The notes: generated from the sequence alone by a model not told the origin. DNA of 64,000 nt from an uncultured Spartobacteria bacterium (GCA_903933715.1 CAIZLD010000036.1:1-64000); one strand, 5' to 3'; positions 1-9,180 are shown, counted from the stretch's first letter. Made by a program: numbers and translations.

Positions 1-13
1 AACTTCGCAAGAA

Positions 14-140
14 GGTGCGTTCCCAAGTTAAACTTGGGAACGAGGGGAAAAAACTTGGGAACGAGGGGAAAAAAGGCGCAAAGAAGAGGAGTTTCTTTGC
101 CTTTACCTTTGCGGCTTTGCGTCTTTGCGAGAGACTAAAA
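14..140. repeat. Intergenic repeat cluster at the left edge
   Basis: The first bases hold a palindrome of the form TTCCCAAG..CTTGGGAA, followed by a second half copy near 52-64 and then a stretch rich in TTTGCGTCTTTGCGAGAG-like sequence (about 90-133). Closely similar motifs recur at 11110-11335, and the TTTGCG part also at 51650-51720, so these are dispersed non-coding repeats rather than a gene. ORFs called across here are products of repeat composition. Confidence 0.6.
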
Positions 141-173
141 AACTCCGCCACTCAGGAAGATCTGCGGATCAGC

Positions 174-671
174 TTACGCCTGAGCCTCGGGCTCTTGACC
201 GGGCTGGGGCGGTTGCTGCGCTCCGCTCATCATCTCCTGGAGCTGCTGCAGTTCCTGCTCGCTGGCGTCGCGGATTTCCAACACCTCGATGTCAAAAAAG
301 AGGTCTTCGCCGGCCAACGGATGATTGCCATCCAGAATGACATGATCTTCGGCGATCTCTTTGACGGTGAACGGGAGCGGGCTTTGGCTGGACTGGAACA
401 TGTCCCCCACCTTGACCTCCTGCTTGGGCAGCGCTTCCCGGGGCACTTGGACGTATTTGCTGAAGTCGATCAATCCGTAGCCGTCCTCGGCTTTGACTTC
501 CACATGGCCTTTTTGCCCCACGCTGTAGTTGACGATTTCCCGTTCCAGGCCGGGAACAATCATCCCCATGCCGGTGATGAACGAGACCGGGTCGCGGCCT
601 TGGGAAGATTCGATGACAACGCCATCGTCATCGGTGAGCGAGTAGTGAAAGGAAATGACTTTTTGGGACAT
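174..671 (-). CDS. FKBP-type (SlyD-like) peptidyl-prolyl cis-trans isomerase
   Basis: This 165-residue protein should catalyse proline cis-trans isomerisation as a cytoplasmic folding helper. The N-terminus reads as an FKBP half-domain (ISFHYSLTDDDGVVIESS), then the insert-in-flap region with VPREALP and a domain-closing stretch with HPLAGEDLFFDIEVLEI, the layout of SlyD. No signal peptide is seen. The C-terminus is a Gln/Pro/Glu-rich tail of about 25 residues, without the His/Cys-rich metal-binding tail of enterobacterial SlyD. The open frame extends far upstream, but family length and the conserved start at MSQKVIS favour the ATG ending at 671. The upstream aminotransferase lies 23 bp away on the same strand, so the two may be co-transcribed. 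Confidence 0.9.
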   Translation of the reverse strand: MSQKVISFHYSLTDDDGVVIESSQGRDPVSFITGMGMIVPGLEREIVNYSVGQKGHVEVKAEDGYGLIDFSKYVQVPREALPKQEVKVGDMFQSSQSPLPFTVKEIAEDHVILDGNHPLAGEDLFFDIEVLEIRDASEQELQQLQEMMSGAQQPPQPGQEPEAQA

Positions 672-694
672 GGGAAAAAAAGAAGATGCACTAT

Positions 695-1876
695 TCAGGC
701 GCGGGCGGAAAAGATATTTCCTAATAATTCGACGCCGCGCTCCAGATCCGGCTCCGCAGCCCTGGCGCAGTTCAATCGAATCTGCGAGACCGGGCGGTTC
801 CCCCCGGCTGGCGCGGCGAAGAAAGCAGGCCCGGCCGCATAGGCGACCCCGGCGGCTTGCGCTTGGGGTTGGAATTGCGTGACATCGATCCCGTCCGGCA
901 GCCGCACCCAGAGCATGTAGCCGCCCCAGGGAGCGTCCACTTCGGTCCCTTCCGGGAAACTCCGCCCGATGGCGTCGAGCGCCAGGGTGCGGCGGCGCAG
1001 GTTGCGTTCCCGCAGCCAGGCGAGGTGGGGATCGAAGTTTCCGCCCGCGAGGAATGTGCGCAAGATCGTCTCGGAAACGACCGAACTGTGGATATCCTGC
1101 TGGCATTTGCGGGCGGCAAAGGCATCGGCGAGTTCCGGCGTCCCCGGCGCGCAGTAGCCGACGCGCAGCCCCGGCGAAACGGTTTTGGAAAAACTGGTCA
1201 CAAACGAGACCGTCGAGCCGTCGTCAAACGCCCGGCACGGTTTGGGCGCGCCGCTGTCGAGGAGTTCCGCGTAAATGTCGTCCTCCACGAGCCGGACGCC
1301 CGTTTCCCGGCAGATTTGCACCAGCCGCTGGCGGTTGGCTTCGGTCAGCGTGGCCCCGGACGGGTTGGAAAGAGAGGTGCAAACGATCAGGCATTTGGGT
1401 TTCCAGCGGGTCAGCGCTTCCTGGGTGGCGTCGAGATCGACTCCCCCATTCCCGACGGGCAACGGCAGGACGCGAGCCCCGGCTTCGGCGATCAGTTCCA
1501 AAAGCCCGTAATAACCGGGGGCTTCACAGGCGACGATCTCCCCCGGGCGCACCAGGATCGAGAGCATCACCTGCAACGCTTGCGTGCAGCCGCTGGTCGT
1601 AACCAACTCGCCGGGAGTAATTTCCGCGACGCCACGAGCTTGCAGCCGGGCGGCGCACAGCGAGCGCAAGGGGTGGTCCCCCTCCGGGTGATGGTAGGCG
1701 AACATCGACGCGCCGTCCGATTCCAGCGCCGCCTCCATCGAGGAGCGCAACCGGGCAAACGGGAGGGCATCCAGCCCCGGCACCCCGGCGGCGAAATTGA
1801 TGAGATGGGGGTTATCAGCCTGACGCATGAAATCGACCAATCGTGCGGGTGCTGGGAACAAAAACGGCTCTTGCAT
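695..1876 (-). CDS. PLP-dependent class I/II aminotransferase
   Basis: This protein of about 393 residues is a fold-type I aminotransferase related to the aminotransferase half of MocR/PdxR regulators and to 2-aminoadipate aminotransferases. Visible landmarks are the substrate-binding INFAAGVPGLDALP near the N-terminus, TTSGCTQALQ, SNPSGATLTEANR, the VEDDIYAEL aspartate segment and SFSKTVSPGLRVGY with the PLP-binding lysine. No helix-turn-helix domain is attached, so an enzyme is more likely than a regulator; the substrate cannot be told from sequence. An ATG 60 bases further upstream (1936) is possible, but the MQEPFLFP start fits the family better. Confidence 0.85.
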   Translation of the reverse strand: MQEPFLFPAPARLVDFMRQADNPHLINFAAGVPGLDALPFARLRSSMEAALESDGASMFAYHHPEGDHPLRSLCAARLQARGVAEITPGELVTTSGCTQALQVMLSILVRPGEIVACEAPGYYGLLELIAEAGARVLPLPVGNGGVDLDATQEALTRWKPKCLIVCTSLSNPSGATLTEANRQRLVQICRETGVRLVEDDIYAELLDSGAPKPCRAFDDGSTVSFVTSFSKTVSPGLRVGYCAPGTPELADAFAARKCQQDIHSSVVSETILRTFLAGGNFDPHLAWLRERNLRRRTLALDAIGRSFPEGTEVDAPWGGYMLWVRLPDGIDVTQFQPQAQAAGVAYAAGPAFFAAPAGGNRPVSQIRLNCARAAEPDLERGVELLGNIFSARA

Positions 1877-2046
1877 TCCCTTTGAGGTAATCCGAACCGG
1901 CGGCGAGGCAAACGTCTTTTTACATAAAATGGGCATTTTTTTCGTATCTGATGCATCTTCTGGTTGCGTGAGCCCCGGTCATCCGTAGACTATGCCTTGC
2001 CCTTGAGAGCGGGTGATATTACCCGAGCGGCAGGCAACCCAAGCAT

Positions 2047-2280
2047 ATGATTAATGATTCTGGAGAACGCCCGGCGGCAAACGAACCGTTGGCATCGGAA
2101 AAGATCACGATCGACCGGAAAGTGTTTTTTCTCGATCTTAAGGAAAACAGCCGGGGCCGATTTTTGAAAATTACCGAGGATGTCGGCGGACGTCGCGACA
2201 CGATCATGCTTCCCTCGGCGGCATTTCGCGATTTTGCGGATGCCCTGGATCGCCTGATTGACCTCGAAGGCAGGCTTTAG
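2047..2280 (+). CDS. PUR-family (DUF3276-like) small DNA/RNA-binding protein
   Basis: This 77-residue protein carries one PUR repeat: the segment KVFFLDLKENSRGRFLKI followed by RRDTIMLPSAAFRDF matches the beta-rich repeat and closing helix of bacterial PurA-like proteins, which bind single-stranded nucleic acid, probably as dimers. The gene stands alone between the divergent aminotransferase and a repeat-filled intergenic stretch. Its cellular role is not known. No clear ribosome-binding site is seen. Confidence 0.75.
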   Translation: MINDSGERPAANEPLASEKITIDRKVFFLDLKENSRGRFLKITEDVGGRRDTIMLPSAAFRDFADALDRLIDLEGRL

Positions 2281-2484
2281 AGTAGTTTCCGTTTATTTTG
2301 TCGCATGCTCTTCGGCGGCGGGGGCTGTTGCGTGTCATTTCGAGCTTGGGCAGTATTAAAAATACAGCCACTGCGCTCAAAAAGCCCCGCATCAACCCGC
2401 GGCGCTCTCATCATTGCGCCAAACTAACCAGAAAATGCCCAGAAAATGCTCTGGAGCGACTGCCAAAAAAGCTGTGAGGGAAAT

Positions 2485-2628
2485 CTGGTAAGCCGGCTGG
2501 GGCCCTCGGGCTTTATCAAAACCACCGGCTGAAGCCGGTGGCAAAGCGGATTTGCCGGCTAAAGCCCGGCATAAGGAGGCTCAGAGGGCTTGGAGGGCTT
2601 GGAGGGCTTGGAGGGCTTGGAGGGCTTT
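2485..2628. repeat. REP-like palindrome and 9-bp tandem repeat
   Basis: The 348 bases between the PUR gene and the next gene hold no credible ORF. At 2520-2545 there is a perfect hairpin, ACCACCGGCT/AGCCGGTGGC-like, followed by GCCGGCTAAAGCCCGGC. The same pair recurs in degenerate form at 11030-11099. It is followed by five tandem copies of the 9-mer GAGGGCTTG (2584-2628) that run up to the stop codon of the minus-strand gene. Confidence 0.7.
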
Positions 2629-2961
2629 TTACGGCTCTGAGCCGTTGTCATCCGTGCCATATAGCGCAGCAGCCAGCGGCACCACGACGGGGAGCGGGAG
2701 TTCCAACCGGAGGTCTCCTTGGATTGTTTCGTCGGGATTTATTGGAGGGTTGATCCAGCCCCGCAACTGCTTCCATGGGAATTTGACTTTGCCGTGGCGG
2801 AGCGCCTCCCCCAGTTCGTCCATTGGGATCGCAAGCGTCAGTTCAACGGGGTGGACGGCCAGTATCTCGCGGACCGTGCGGGGCCAGTGAGGTGTGAATT
2901 GTTTCAAAGGAACCTGCAAGTATCGCGGGGTATCTTTTCCTGGGGATGGGGAGTCAAACAT
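2629..2961 (-). CDS. Hypothetical protein (110 aa)
   Basis: I do not recognise this protein with confidence. From the ATG at 2961 it has 110 residues, with repeated short segments of the type 'PLKQF..HWP' and 'VKFPWKQLRGWI..P' that alternate hydrophobic and polar residues. These loosely recall small verrucomicrobial proteins with paired beta-alpha segments, but I cannot name a family. An upstream in-frame start at 3105 would add 48 residues that read like intergenic repeat sequence, so it was not chosen. The stop codon sits inside a small GC-rich palindrome beside the 9-bp tandem repeat. The gene lies downstream of secDF on the same strand. Confidence 0.5.
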   Translation of the reverse strand: MFDSPSPGKDTPRYLQVPLKQFTPHWPRTVREILAVHPVELTLAIPMDELGEALRHGKVKFPWKQLRGWINPPINPDETIQGDLRLELPLPVVVPLAAALYGTDDNGSEP

Positions 2962-3108
2962 GGGGCTGCTTTGCGATGCAATTTTCAGGCCAATTCCCAG
3001 AAATAAATTTAACGCGCCTTCCCAAAAACAAACGTGCCCAAGCCGGAGCTTGGGCACGCGAATAATTGATTGCGCGGATGAGCGCAGTTGCAATCTGCGG
3101 ATCAACGG

Positions 3109-5535
3109 CTATGCCTGAACCGCCGGGGAGTCGCCTTGTTTTTTGACTTCCTTGACGAGGTTGCTGCCCGTTCCGCGGCTCCACCACAGGACGATGGGCG
3201 AGGCGATGAAGATGGACGAGTAGGTTCCCACGACGATGCCGATCAGGATCGCCAGGGCGAAATCCTTGAGCGTCGCACCGCCGAAGAAGAAGAGGGCTCC
3301 CACGGAGAGGGCCGTCAACCCGGAGGTCAGCAGCGTGCGCGAGAGCGTCTCATTAATCGAGGCGTTCATGATGCTCTGGATGGTTCCCTTGCGGCCGCTG
3401 TGCAATCCTTCCCGGATGCGGTCGTAGACGACGATGGTGTCGTTGATCGAGTAACCGGCAATCGTCAGGATTGCGCCGACCATCACCAGCGAAAGCTCGC
3501 GCTGGCACAGGGAGAAGACGCCGACGGTGATAATGACGTCGTGGAGCACCGCGACAACGGCGCCAACGGCAAACGAAAGCTCAAACCGTGCCGTTACATA
3601 GACTAGAATGCCGAGGATGCCGAGCCCCAACGCGATGGCGCTGTTGCGGGCCAGTTCGCCGCCGACGAGCGTGCCGACGTGGTCGCGCTTGTGTTCCTTG
3701 AACCCGGCTTCCGGCATGGTTTGGACGAGGTGGGTCTTGATTTTCTCGGCGGTGTCAGTCGCGCTGCGGATCGCGATGTAATCGCCGCCGCCCGCTTCGT
3801 GTTCTTTTTGAATGATCGCGTCGTTGAGGCCGATTTTTGCAAGCTCGGCACGAACTTGGTGTTCGGTGACGTTCGCGTTGGCCTGGAGCATCAGCAGATC
3901 GCCGCCCTTGAAGTCGATGCCGAAGTTTTTCTCACCCCGGATGGCGAAGCTGGCGATGCTGATTGCGATCACCGCGAGGGAGATGCCAATCCAGAGGCGA
4001 CGCTTGCCCATGAAATCGATTTGCATCTTGTCGGAGATAAGGTGGTGCATTTTGACCCCCTTCAGGCCGAATTTCGCGATGCCCCAGTCAAAGCAGTTGC
4101 GCCCGACGATCATCGCGGTGAAAACCGAGGCAATGACGCCGACGATCAGCGTGATCGAGAACCCTTTGACCGGACCGGCGGCATACCAGAAGAGGATGCC
4201 CGCCGTGATGAGGGTGGTCGCATTGGCGTCAAAAATGACGGTGAACGCTTTGGAGTAAGCGCCTTGAATCGCTGCCGGGAACGATTTTCCCAAGGCGAGT
4301 TCTTCGCGGAGCCGCTCGAAGATGAGTACGTTGGCGTCTACGGCCAGGCCGATGGTCAGGATGATGCCGGCGATCCCGGGCAGGGTCAGGACGAAATTGA
4401 ACATCCCCATGATCCCGAGCAGGATGGCGACGTTCACCACCAGCGCGATGATGGCGAATAACCCGGCGAGCCGGTAATAAAGGGCCACGACCACGAGCAC
4501 CGCAAGAAGCCCGCCAATCCCGGCGTAGATGCCGCTGCGGATCGAGTCTTCGCCCAAGGTGCTCGAAGCGCTCCGTTCTTCTTCAATGACCACGGGAACC
4601 GCGAGCGGGTTTTCAAGGACGCTGGCCAGGTTTTGCGCTTCTTTTTGCGTGAACCGGCCGGTGATGGAGGCGTTGCCGCCCCAGATGGCGTCGCGGATCA
4701 CCGGGGCGCTCTGAATCTTGCCGTCGAGCAGGATGGCAAACCGTTCGCCGACGTGAGCGGCCGTCAGTTTGCCAAAAAGATCGGCCCCTTCCTTGGTGAA
4801 TTGGAGGGCAACGCCGTACCCTTGCTGATCATAAACCGGACGACCGCTTTTGACATACTTGCCTTCGATGTCGATCTTGGTTTTGACGAGCAGCTTGGAT
4901 TCAACTTTCTCCCCGTCGCGGGTGCTTTCCTCGGTTTCGATCCGATAACCGGGAGGAATGGGGGCTTGGCCGCTTTCGATGGCTGCGATCAACTGATCGC
5001 TCTGAGGGTGAACGAGGCGGAATTCGAGCTTCGCGACTTTCCGCAACTGTTCGCGGGCTTCGGCGATTTTCTCGGCGTCCAGGCCGGGAATCTGAACCAG
5101 AATACGGTCTGCCCCTTCAGGGGTAATGACCGGTTCGCTGACGCCAAATTGATCGACGCGCTTGCGGATGACTTCCACCGCTTGGTCGAGAACTTCCTTG
5201 CTGGGGGCGAGCCCTTCCTCCTTTTTGAGACGGATCAGGAACGAGGTGCCGCCCTTCAGGTCGAGCCCGAGGTTGATTTTCTGTTTGTATTCGTAGGCAA
5301 CCGGCTGGGCAGGGGAGGCTGCTTTGGCCGGATTGCCGATTTCCGGCACGGCGGGGCTTTTCTCGGTCTGCTTGACCACCTTGACGGGCCAGATGGCCTG
5401 GATTGAGATCGCCAGGATGACCAGCGTCAGGATGGTCCCCAACAGCCGACGGCGCGAGGCGAAGTCGGTAGCGAAATACCAAAAGAAGAGGATCAGGGTA
5501 AGTAAACCGGCAAAGAAGGTCTGGGTCGGACTCAT
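3109..5535 (-). CDS. secDF: Fused protein translocase subunit SecDF
   Basis: This 808-residue membrane protein joins SecD and SecF in one chain. It uses the proton gradient to pull secreted proteins out of the SecYEG channel. The first transmembrane segment lies in residues 5-25 and a second at about 33-52. The P1 head follows, with GLDLKGGTSFLIRL near residue 92, and then a block of transmembrane helices containing GLAVDANVLIFERLREE, the SecD signature. The SecF half starts near residue 500 and has GIDFKGGDLLML and the second helix block with GYSINDTIVVYDRIRE. Fusion is common in several phyla, including this one. yajC lies 64 bp upstream on the same strand, so a yajC-secDF operon is likely. 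Confidence 0.97.
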   Translation of the reverse strand: MSPTQTFFAGLLTLILFFWYFATDFASRRRLLGTILTLVILAISIQAIWPVKVVKQTEKSPAVPEIGNPAKAASPAQPVAYEYKQKINLGLDLKGGTSFLIRLKKEEGLAPSKEVLDQAVEVIRKRVDQFGVSEPVITPEGADRILVQIPGLDAEKIAEAREQLRKVAKLEFRLVHPQSDQLIAAIESGQAPIPPGYRIETEESTRDGEKVESKLLVKTKIDIEGKYVKSGRPVYDQQGYGVALQFTKEGADLFGKLTAAHVGERFAILLDGKIQSAPVIRDAIWGGNASITGRFTQKEAQNLASVLENPLAVPVVIEEERSASSTLGEDSIRSGIYAGIGGLLAVLVVVALYYRLAGLFAIIALVVNVAILLGIMGMFNFVLTLPGIAGIILTIGLAVDANVLIFERLREELALGKSFPAAIQGAYSKAFTVIFDANATTLITAGILFWYAAGPVKGFSITLIVGVIASVFTAMIVGRNCFDWGIAKFGLKGVKMHHLISDKMQIDFMGKRRLWIGISLAVIAISIASFAIRGEKNFGIDFKGGDLLMLQANANVTEHQVRAELAKIGLNDAIIQKEHEAGGGDYIAIRSATDTAEKIKTHLVQTMPEAGFKEHKRDHVGTLVGGELARNSAIALGLGILGILVYVTARFELSFAVGAVVAVLHDVIITVGVFSLCQRELSLVMVGAILTIAGYSINDTIVVYDRIREGLHSGRKGTIQSIMNASINETLSRTLLTSGLTALSVGALFFFGGATLKDFALAILIGIVVGTYSSIFIASPIVLWWSRGTGSNLVKEVKKQGDSPAVQA

Positions 5536-5599
5536 AGACTAGGATGTGGAGGGTTGAACAGCCCAGCGGTCTGGGCGGAGATGGAAAAGGGGGCGGAAA

Positions 5600-5926
5600 T
5601 TAGGCTTCGTCTTTAAGAACTGATGCGACAGACGCCTTATCGAACTCGATTTTGACGTTATCGGCAACTTTCACCAGAATCGTCGTCTCTTTAACATTGG
5701 CAACGATACCGTGAATGCCGCTGCTCATGACGACTTTATCCCCGGTTTTCACCGAGGCGATGAGCGCGGCCAGTTCCTTCTGGCGTTTTTGTTGGGGGCG
5801 GATGATGAGGAAGTAGAAAATGACGCCCAGAGCGACCAGCTGGATCATAAACATGGAACCACCGGCTCCTCCGGGAGCAGGCGCGGGGGCGGCTTGGGCG
5901 AGTGTCAGATAGATGGAATTGATCAT
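5600..5926 (-). CDS. yajC: Preprotein translocase subunit YajC
   Basis: This 108-residue inner-membrane protein is an accessory of the Sec holotranslocon. The N-terminus is an Ala/Pro/Gly-rich stretch, followed by one transmembrane helix (about residues 25-42) ending in the diagnostic FLIIRPQQKRQKE. The cytoplasmic domain follows with KTGDKVVMSSGIHGIV. Length and order match the family. It directly precedes secDF in the same orientation. Confidence 0.96.
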   Translation of the reverse strand: MINSIYLTLAQAAPAPAPGGAGGSMFMIQLVALGVIFYFLIIRPQQKRQKELAALIASVKTGDKVVMSSGIHGIVANVKETTILVKVADNVKIEFDKASVASVLKDEA

Positions 5927-6106
5927 ATGGTTGCGATTCGCTTCGAGATTGGTCCAGATTGCCTAAAAAAAGAGAGCTAACTTACGCAGGGATTGCCCCG
6001 TTCGTCCACGGATTTCTTGGCAAGACTTGGCGGTGTTCCAGTTTTTTCGAAAATAGCCGCATAGAGGCGCAAATGAGAAGCGGATGGAAAGCGTTCTTAA
6101 ATTCTC

Positions 6107-6170
6107 CCTCTTATTCTCCCTCTTTTTGTGCCTTTTGCGTTCCTTTGTGCCTTTTGTGTTAAAATTTCCG
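6107..6170. repeat. Low-complexity TTTGTGCCTTTTGTG intergenic repeat
   Basis: In the 290 bases between yajC and the divergent protease gene, the only structure I see is a pyrimidine-rich run with repeated 'TTTGTGCCTTTTG' units. It belongs to the same loose class as the TTTGCGTCTTTGCG repeats elsewhere in the window (about 90-133, 11310-11335, 30345-30385, 51650-51720). No gene is apparent. Confidence 0.4.
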
Positions 6171-6220
6171 CCCATTTTGCCAATTGCGAAGCTCAAAACT
6201 TCCAGTAACGTTTGGGCCTC

Positions 6221-7672
6221 ATGCGACATTTCTGGCTTTGCCTCGTCCTGCTTCTTTCAGCACTTCCGGCTCGCGCGATCTCGATTGTCGAGGTCCGCAA
6301 GAGTCTGGTTCGCATCACTAATACTTCCCAGGAAGCCAATTACCGGACTCCTTGGAACCCCGGAGCGGTCGGGGGCGGCACCGGCACCGGGTTTGTCATT
6401 GGGGGCAACCGGGTTCTCACGAACGCCCACGTTGTCTGCAACGCCCGGTTCATCTCGGTGGAGCGGGAAAACGATCCCAAACATTACGTGGCGAAGGTGC
6501 TTTTCATCGCTCACGATTGCGATCTGGCGGTGCTTTCGGTGGATGATCCGAAGTTTTTTCAGGGAACCGTCGCCGTCTCGTTCACCAATCAGATCCCGCA
6601 AATCGAGTCGTCGGTCTCGGTTTACGGCTATCCGATTGGCGGCGACCGGCTTTCGGTGACGACCGGGGTGGTTTCCCGCATCGCCTTCCAGCCTTACGCC
6701 CATACGAACGCCGATTCGCATCTGGCGATTCAGACCAACGCCGCGATCAACCCCGGCAACAGCGGCGGCCCGGTGTTGCAGGAGGGCAAGGTGATCGGTG
6801 TGGCGTTCCAGGGGTTTAGCGGCGAGGTGGCCCAAAACGTCGGCTACATGATCCCCGTCCCGGTGGTTCAGCGGTTTTTGAAAGACATTGAGGACGGCCA
6901 TTACGACCGGTACATGGACCTCTCGCTGACGACCTTCCCGCTGCTCAACCCGGCCCAGCGGCGGGCGCTCGGGCTTCAGGAAGAGGGGGGCGTGCTGGTG
7001 GGGAGCGTCATGAGCGGCGGCGCGTGCGACGGGATGCTCAAGCCGGGTGACGTCATTCTCTCCATCGACGGCCATGCGGTGCAAAGCGACGGGTTTGTGG
7101 AACTCGACGGCGAGCGGGTGGAGATGCCGGAGGTCGTCGAACGCAAATTCAAGGGGGACACGGTGGCGTTTCACATCTTGCGCGACAAAGCCCCTCTCGA
7201 TGTCACTGCCAAATTCGAGCAAGCCTGGCCGTTCCATCTCCAAGCGAGCGAATACGATGTGAAACCCCGCTACCTGATCTTTGGCGGCTTGGTTTTTCAG
7301 CCCGTTTCGCGCGATTTCCTCCAGGCGAACCCGACCGACAACCTGCGGGTGCGCTTCCTCTACAACGCCTATGTAAGCGATGAAATTTACAAGGATCACC
7401 CGGATCTGGTTGTCTTAAGCGGCATTCTCCCGGACCCGGTAAACACTTATTTGACCGGGCTGCGGGGCGGCATCGTCGATGCGGTGAACGGTTGCAAAAT
7501 CAAGACGCTTCAAGAGATGGCTGACGCGCTTGCCAAACCGGCGGATCAATACGTCATCCAGTTAATGGGCGAAGGCCGGCCCATTGTCATGGAACGGGCG
7601 GCCGTGGATGCGGCGCGTGAGCGCATCAAAACGCGCTACAACGTCCGCAACGAACAAAATTTAAGCGAATAA
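6221..7672 (+). CDS. Exported trypsin-like serine protease with PDZ domain (DegP/HtrA-like)
   Basis: This 483-residue protein begins with a signal peptide (MRHFWLCLVLLLSALPARA) and should act in the periplasm or outside the cell. The trypsin-like domain has a complete triad: His70 in VLTNAHVV, Asp101 in AHDCDLAVL and Ser181 in NPGNSGGPV. A PDZ-like domain follows (about residues 255-330, with GGVLVGSVMSGGACDGMLKPGDVILSID cut into its usual segments). A C-terminal region then contains a second PDZ-like motif near GGIVDAVNG. A TTG nine bases upstream is in frame, but the ATG is preferred. The gene is followed two bases later by a paralogue lacking the triad, so the two are surely co-transcribed. 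Confidence 0.93.
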   Translation: MRHFWLCLVLLLSALPARAISIVEVRKSLVRITNTSQEANYRTPWNPGAVGGGTGTGFVIGGNRVLTNAHVVCNARFISVERENDPKHYVAKVLFIAHDCDLAVLSVDDPKFFQGTVAVSFTNQIPQIESSVSVYGYPIGGDRLSVTTGVVSRIAFQPYAHTNADSHLAIQTNAAINPGNSGGPVLQEGKVIGVAFQGFSGEVAQNVGYMIPVPVVQRFLKDIEDGHYDRYMDLSLTTFPLLNPAQRRALGLQEEGGVLVGSVMSGGACDGMLKPGDVILSIDGHAVQSDGFVELDGERVEMPEVVERKFKGDTVAFHILRDKAPLDVTAKFEQAWPFHLQASEYDVKPRYLIFGGLVFQPVSRDFLQANPTDNLRVRFLYNAYVSDEIYKDHPDLVVLSGILPDPVNTYLTGLRGGIVDAVNGCKIKTLQEMADALAKPADQYVIQLMGEGRPIVMERAAVDAARERIKTRYNVRNEQNLSE

Positions 7673-7674
7673 TT

Positions 7675-9180
7675 ATGCATTTTTTCCGAATTGCCGCCTT
7701 CCTGATCGTCTCCCTGAATGCGCCGTTGCTAATGGCCAGAGAGAAGAGTGAACCGCTCGCCGTCGCTGAAAACAGCTCGGTGAGCCCGGTTTCCGTCGTG
7801 CGGGTCAACGTCACCAGCCAGCCGTACGATTTTCTGCGCCCCTGGAGCAAACGGGCGCCGTTCCAGCGTCGAGCGGTGGGAGCCGTCCTGCCCGGTTCCC
7901 GCGTGCTGACCACCGCCGAGCAGGTGGCCAACGCGACCTGCCTTGAACTCGAAAAACCGGACAGCGGCGAGAAATCGCCCGCTACCGTGGAAGTCGTCGA
8001 TTACGAGTGCGACCTGGCAATTGTCGCCCCGTGCGATCCCAAATTTCTGGACGGCTTCAAGCCGCTGGCAGTGGTTGAACCGGCTCTTGGAGACGAACTG
8101 GCGATCTGGCAACTGGAAAGCAACGGGACGCTTTTAAAGACCCGGGCCCAATTTACGACGGCGGAAGTCGCCCCTTACCCGGTGGGGGACGACTCCTTTT
8201 TGGTTTACCGGCTCGCTTCGGCGCTGCAGGCGCGCGACAGCGGGTTCACGCTCCCGGTGGTTAAAGGCGGGGCACTGGCAGGCATGCTGTTGCGGTTCGA
8301 TTCCCGGACCCAGACCGCCGACGTCATTTCCACCCCGGTGATCCGGCATTTTCTCAAGGCTGCCGCTGTTAAAGGCGGTTACGTCGGGTTCCCGAGCGCC
8401 GGAGCGCAATTTGCCGCATTGCGCGACCCCCAACTGCGCCACTACGCCGGGCTGACGAACGGCAACGGGGGTGTTTACATCACCCGTGTCCAACCGGGCG
8501 GCCCTGCGGATCAAGCCGGTATCCAAGCCGGGGATGTGCTGCTGGCCATCGGCAACGATCCCGTGGATCAGGATGGCAACTATATCGATCCGCATTACGG
8601 CAAAGTCTCCATCGCCCACCTGCTTTCCTGCGGGAGCAGTGAGGGAGCCGAAATCCGCTTTAAGCTGTCCCGCAAAGGCAAGGAATTGAGTGTGCCGGTG
8701 AAGCTCACCCATTCCGACCCTTCGCAATCGGTGATTGAATCGTTCTCCATCGATAAAGCGCCCCGTTATCACATCGTCGGCGGCCTTGTGTTTCAGGAGC
8801 TTTCCCGTCAATTCCTCAAGGAATGGGGGCCGGAATGGACCAAAAAAGCGCCGGAGCGATTCCTCTACTTTGACCAATACCAGGACGAACTTTTCCAGAA
8901 CGATCCGCGCAAGCGCATCGTCATCCTGAGCCACGTTCTGCCGTCCCCCTGCACGGTTGGTTACGAAGATCTGAATTGCCTCGTCGTCACGAAAGTCAAC
9001 GGCGTGGAACTCAAAAGCCTCGCCGATATGGAGGCCGCCCTGGCCAAGCCGATGGACGGCTTCCATCGATTCGAAATCCAGGGGCACCCCGGCGAAATCG
9101 TCCTCGACGCCAAGGAAGTCGAAGGAATCGAGTCCGGGCTGATGCAAAACTACGGTCTGCCTGCCATGAAGAGGCTTTAG
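7675..9180 (+). CDS. Catalytically dead HtrA-like paralogue with PDZ domains (pseudoprotease)
   Basis: This 501-residue exported protein (signal peptide ending near LLMA) is collinear with the preceding protease: RVLTTAEQVANA aligns with RVLTNAHVVCNA, YECDLAIVAP with HDCDLAVLSV, and both share the 'GGLVFQ.LSR.FL' and 'DELF.NDPRK..VILSHVLP' C-terminal blocks. The catalytic His is Glu82 here and the NPGNSGG serine loop is replaced by RDSGFTLPV, with Phe191 at the serine position; only the Asp is kept. The PDZ segment (GGVYITRVQPGGPADQAGIQ) is intact. It is probably a binding or regulatory partner of its neighbour rather than an enzyme. The frame is unbroken, so it is not decaying. Confidence 0.9.
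   Translation: MHFFRIAAFLIVSLNAPLLMAREKSEPLAVAENSSVSPVSVVRVNVTSQPYDFLRPWSKRAPFQRRAVGAVLPGSRVLTTAEQVANATCLELEKPDSGEKSPATVEVVDYECDLAIVAPCDPKFLDGFKPLAVVEPALGDELAIWQLESNGTLLKTRAQFTTAEVAPYPVGDDSFLVYRLASALQARDSGFTLPVVKGGALAGMLLRFDSRTQTADVISTPVIRHFLKAAAVKGGYVGFPSAGAQFAALRDPQLRHYAGLTNGNGGVYITRVQPGGPADQAGIQAGDVLLAIGNDPVDQDGNYIDPHYGKVSIAHLLSCGSSEGAEIRFKLSRKGKELSVPVKLTHSDPSQSVIESFSIDKAPRYHIVGGLVFQELSRQFLKEWGPEWTKKAPERFLYFDQYQDELFQNDPRKRIVILSHVLPSPCTVGYEDLNCLVVTKVNGVELKSLADMEAALAKPMDGFHRFEIQGHPGEIVLDAKEVEGIESGLMQNYGLPAMKRL

Noticed and set aside
4633-5406. 257-codon open frame opposite secDF
   Set aside because: Antisense shadow; secDF on the other strand has clear conserved motifs throughout.
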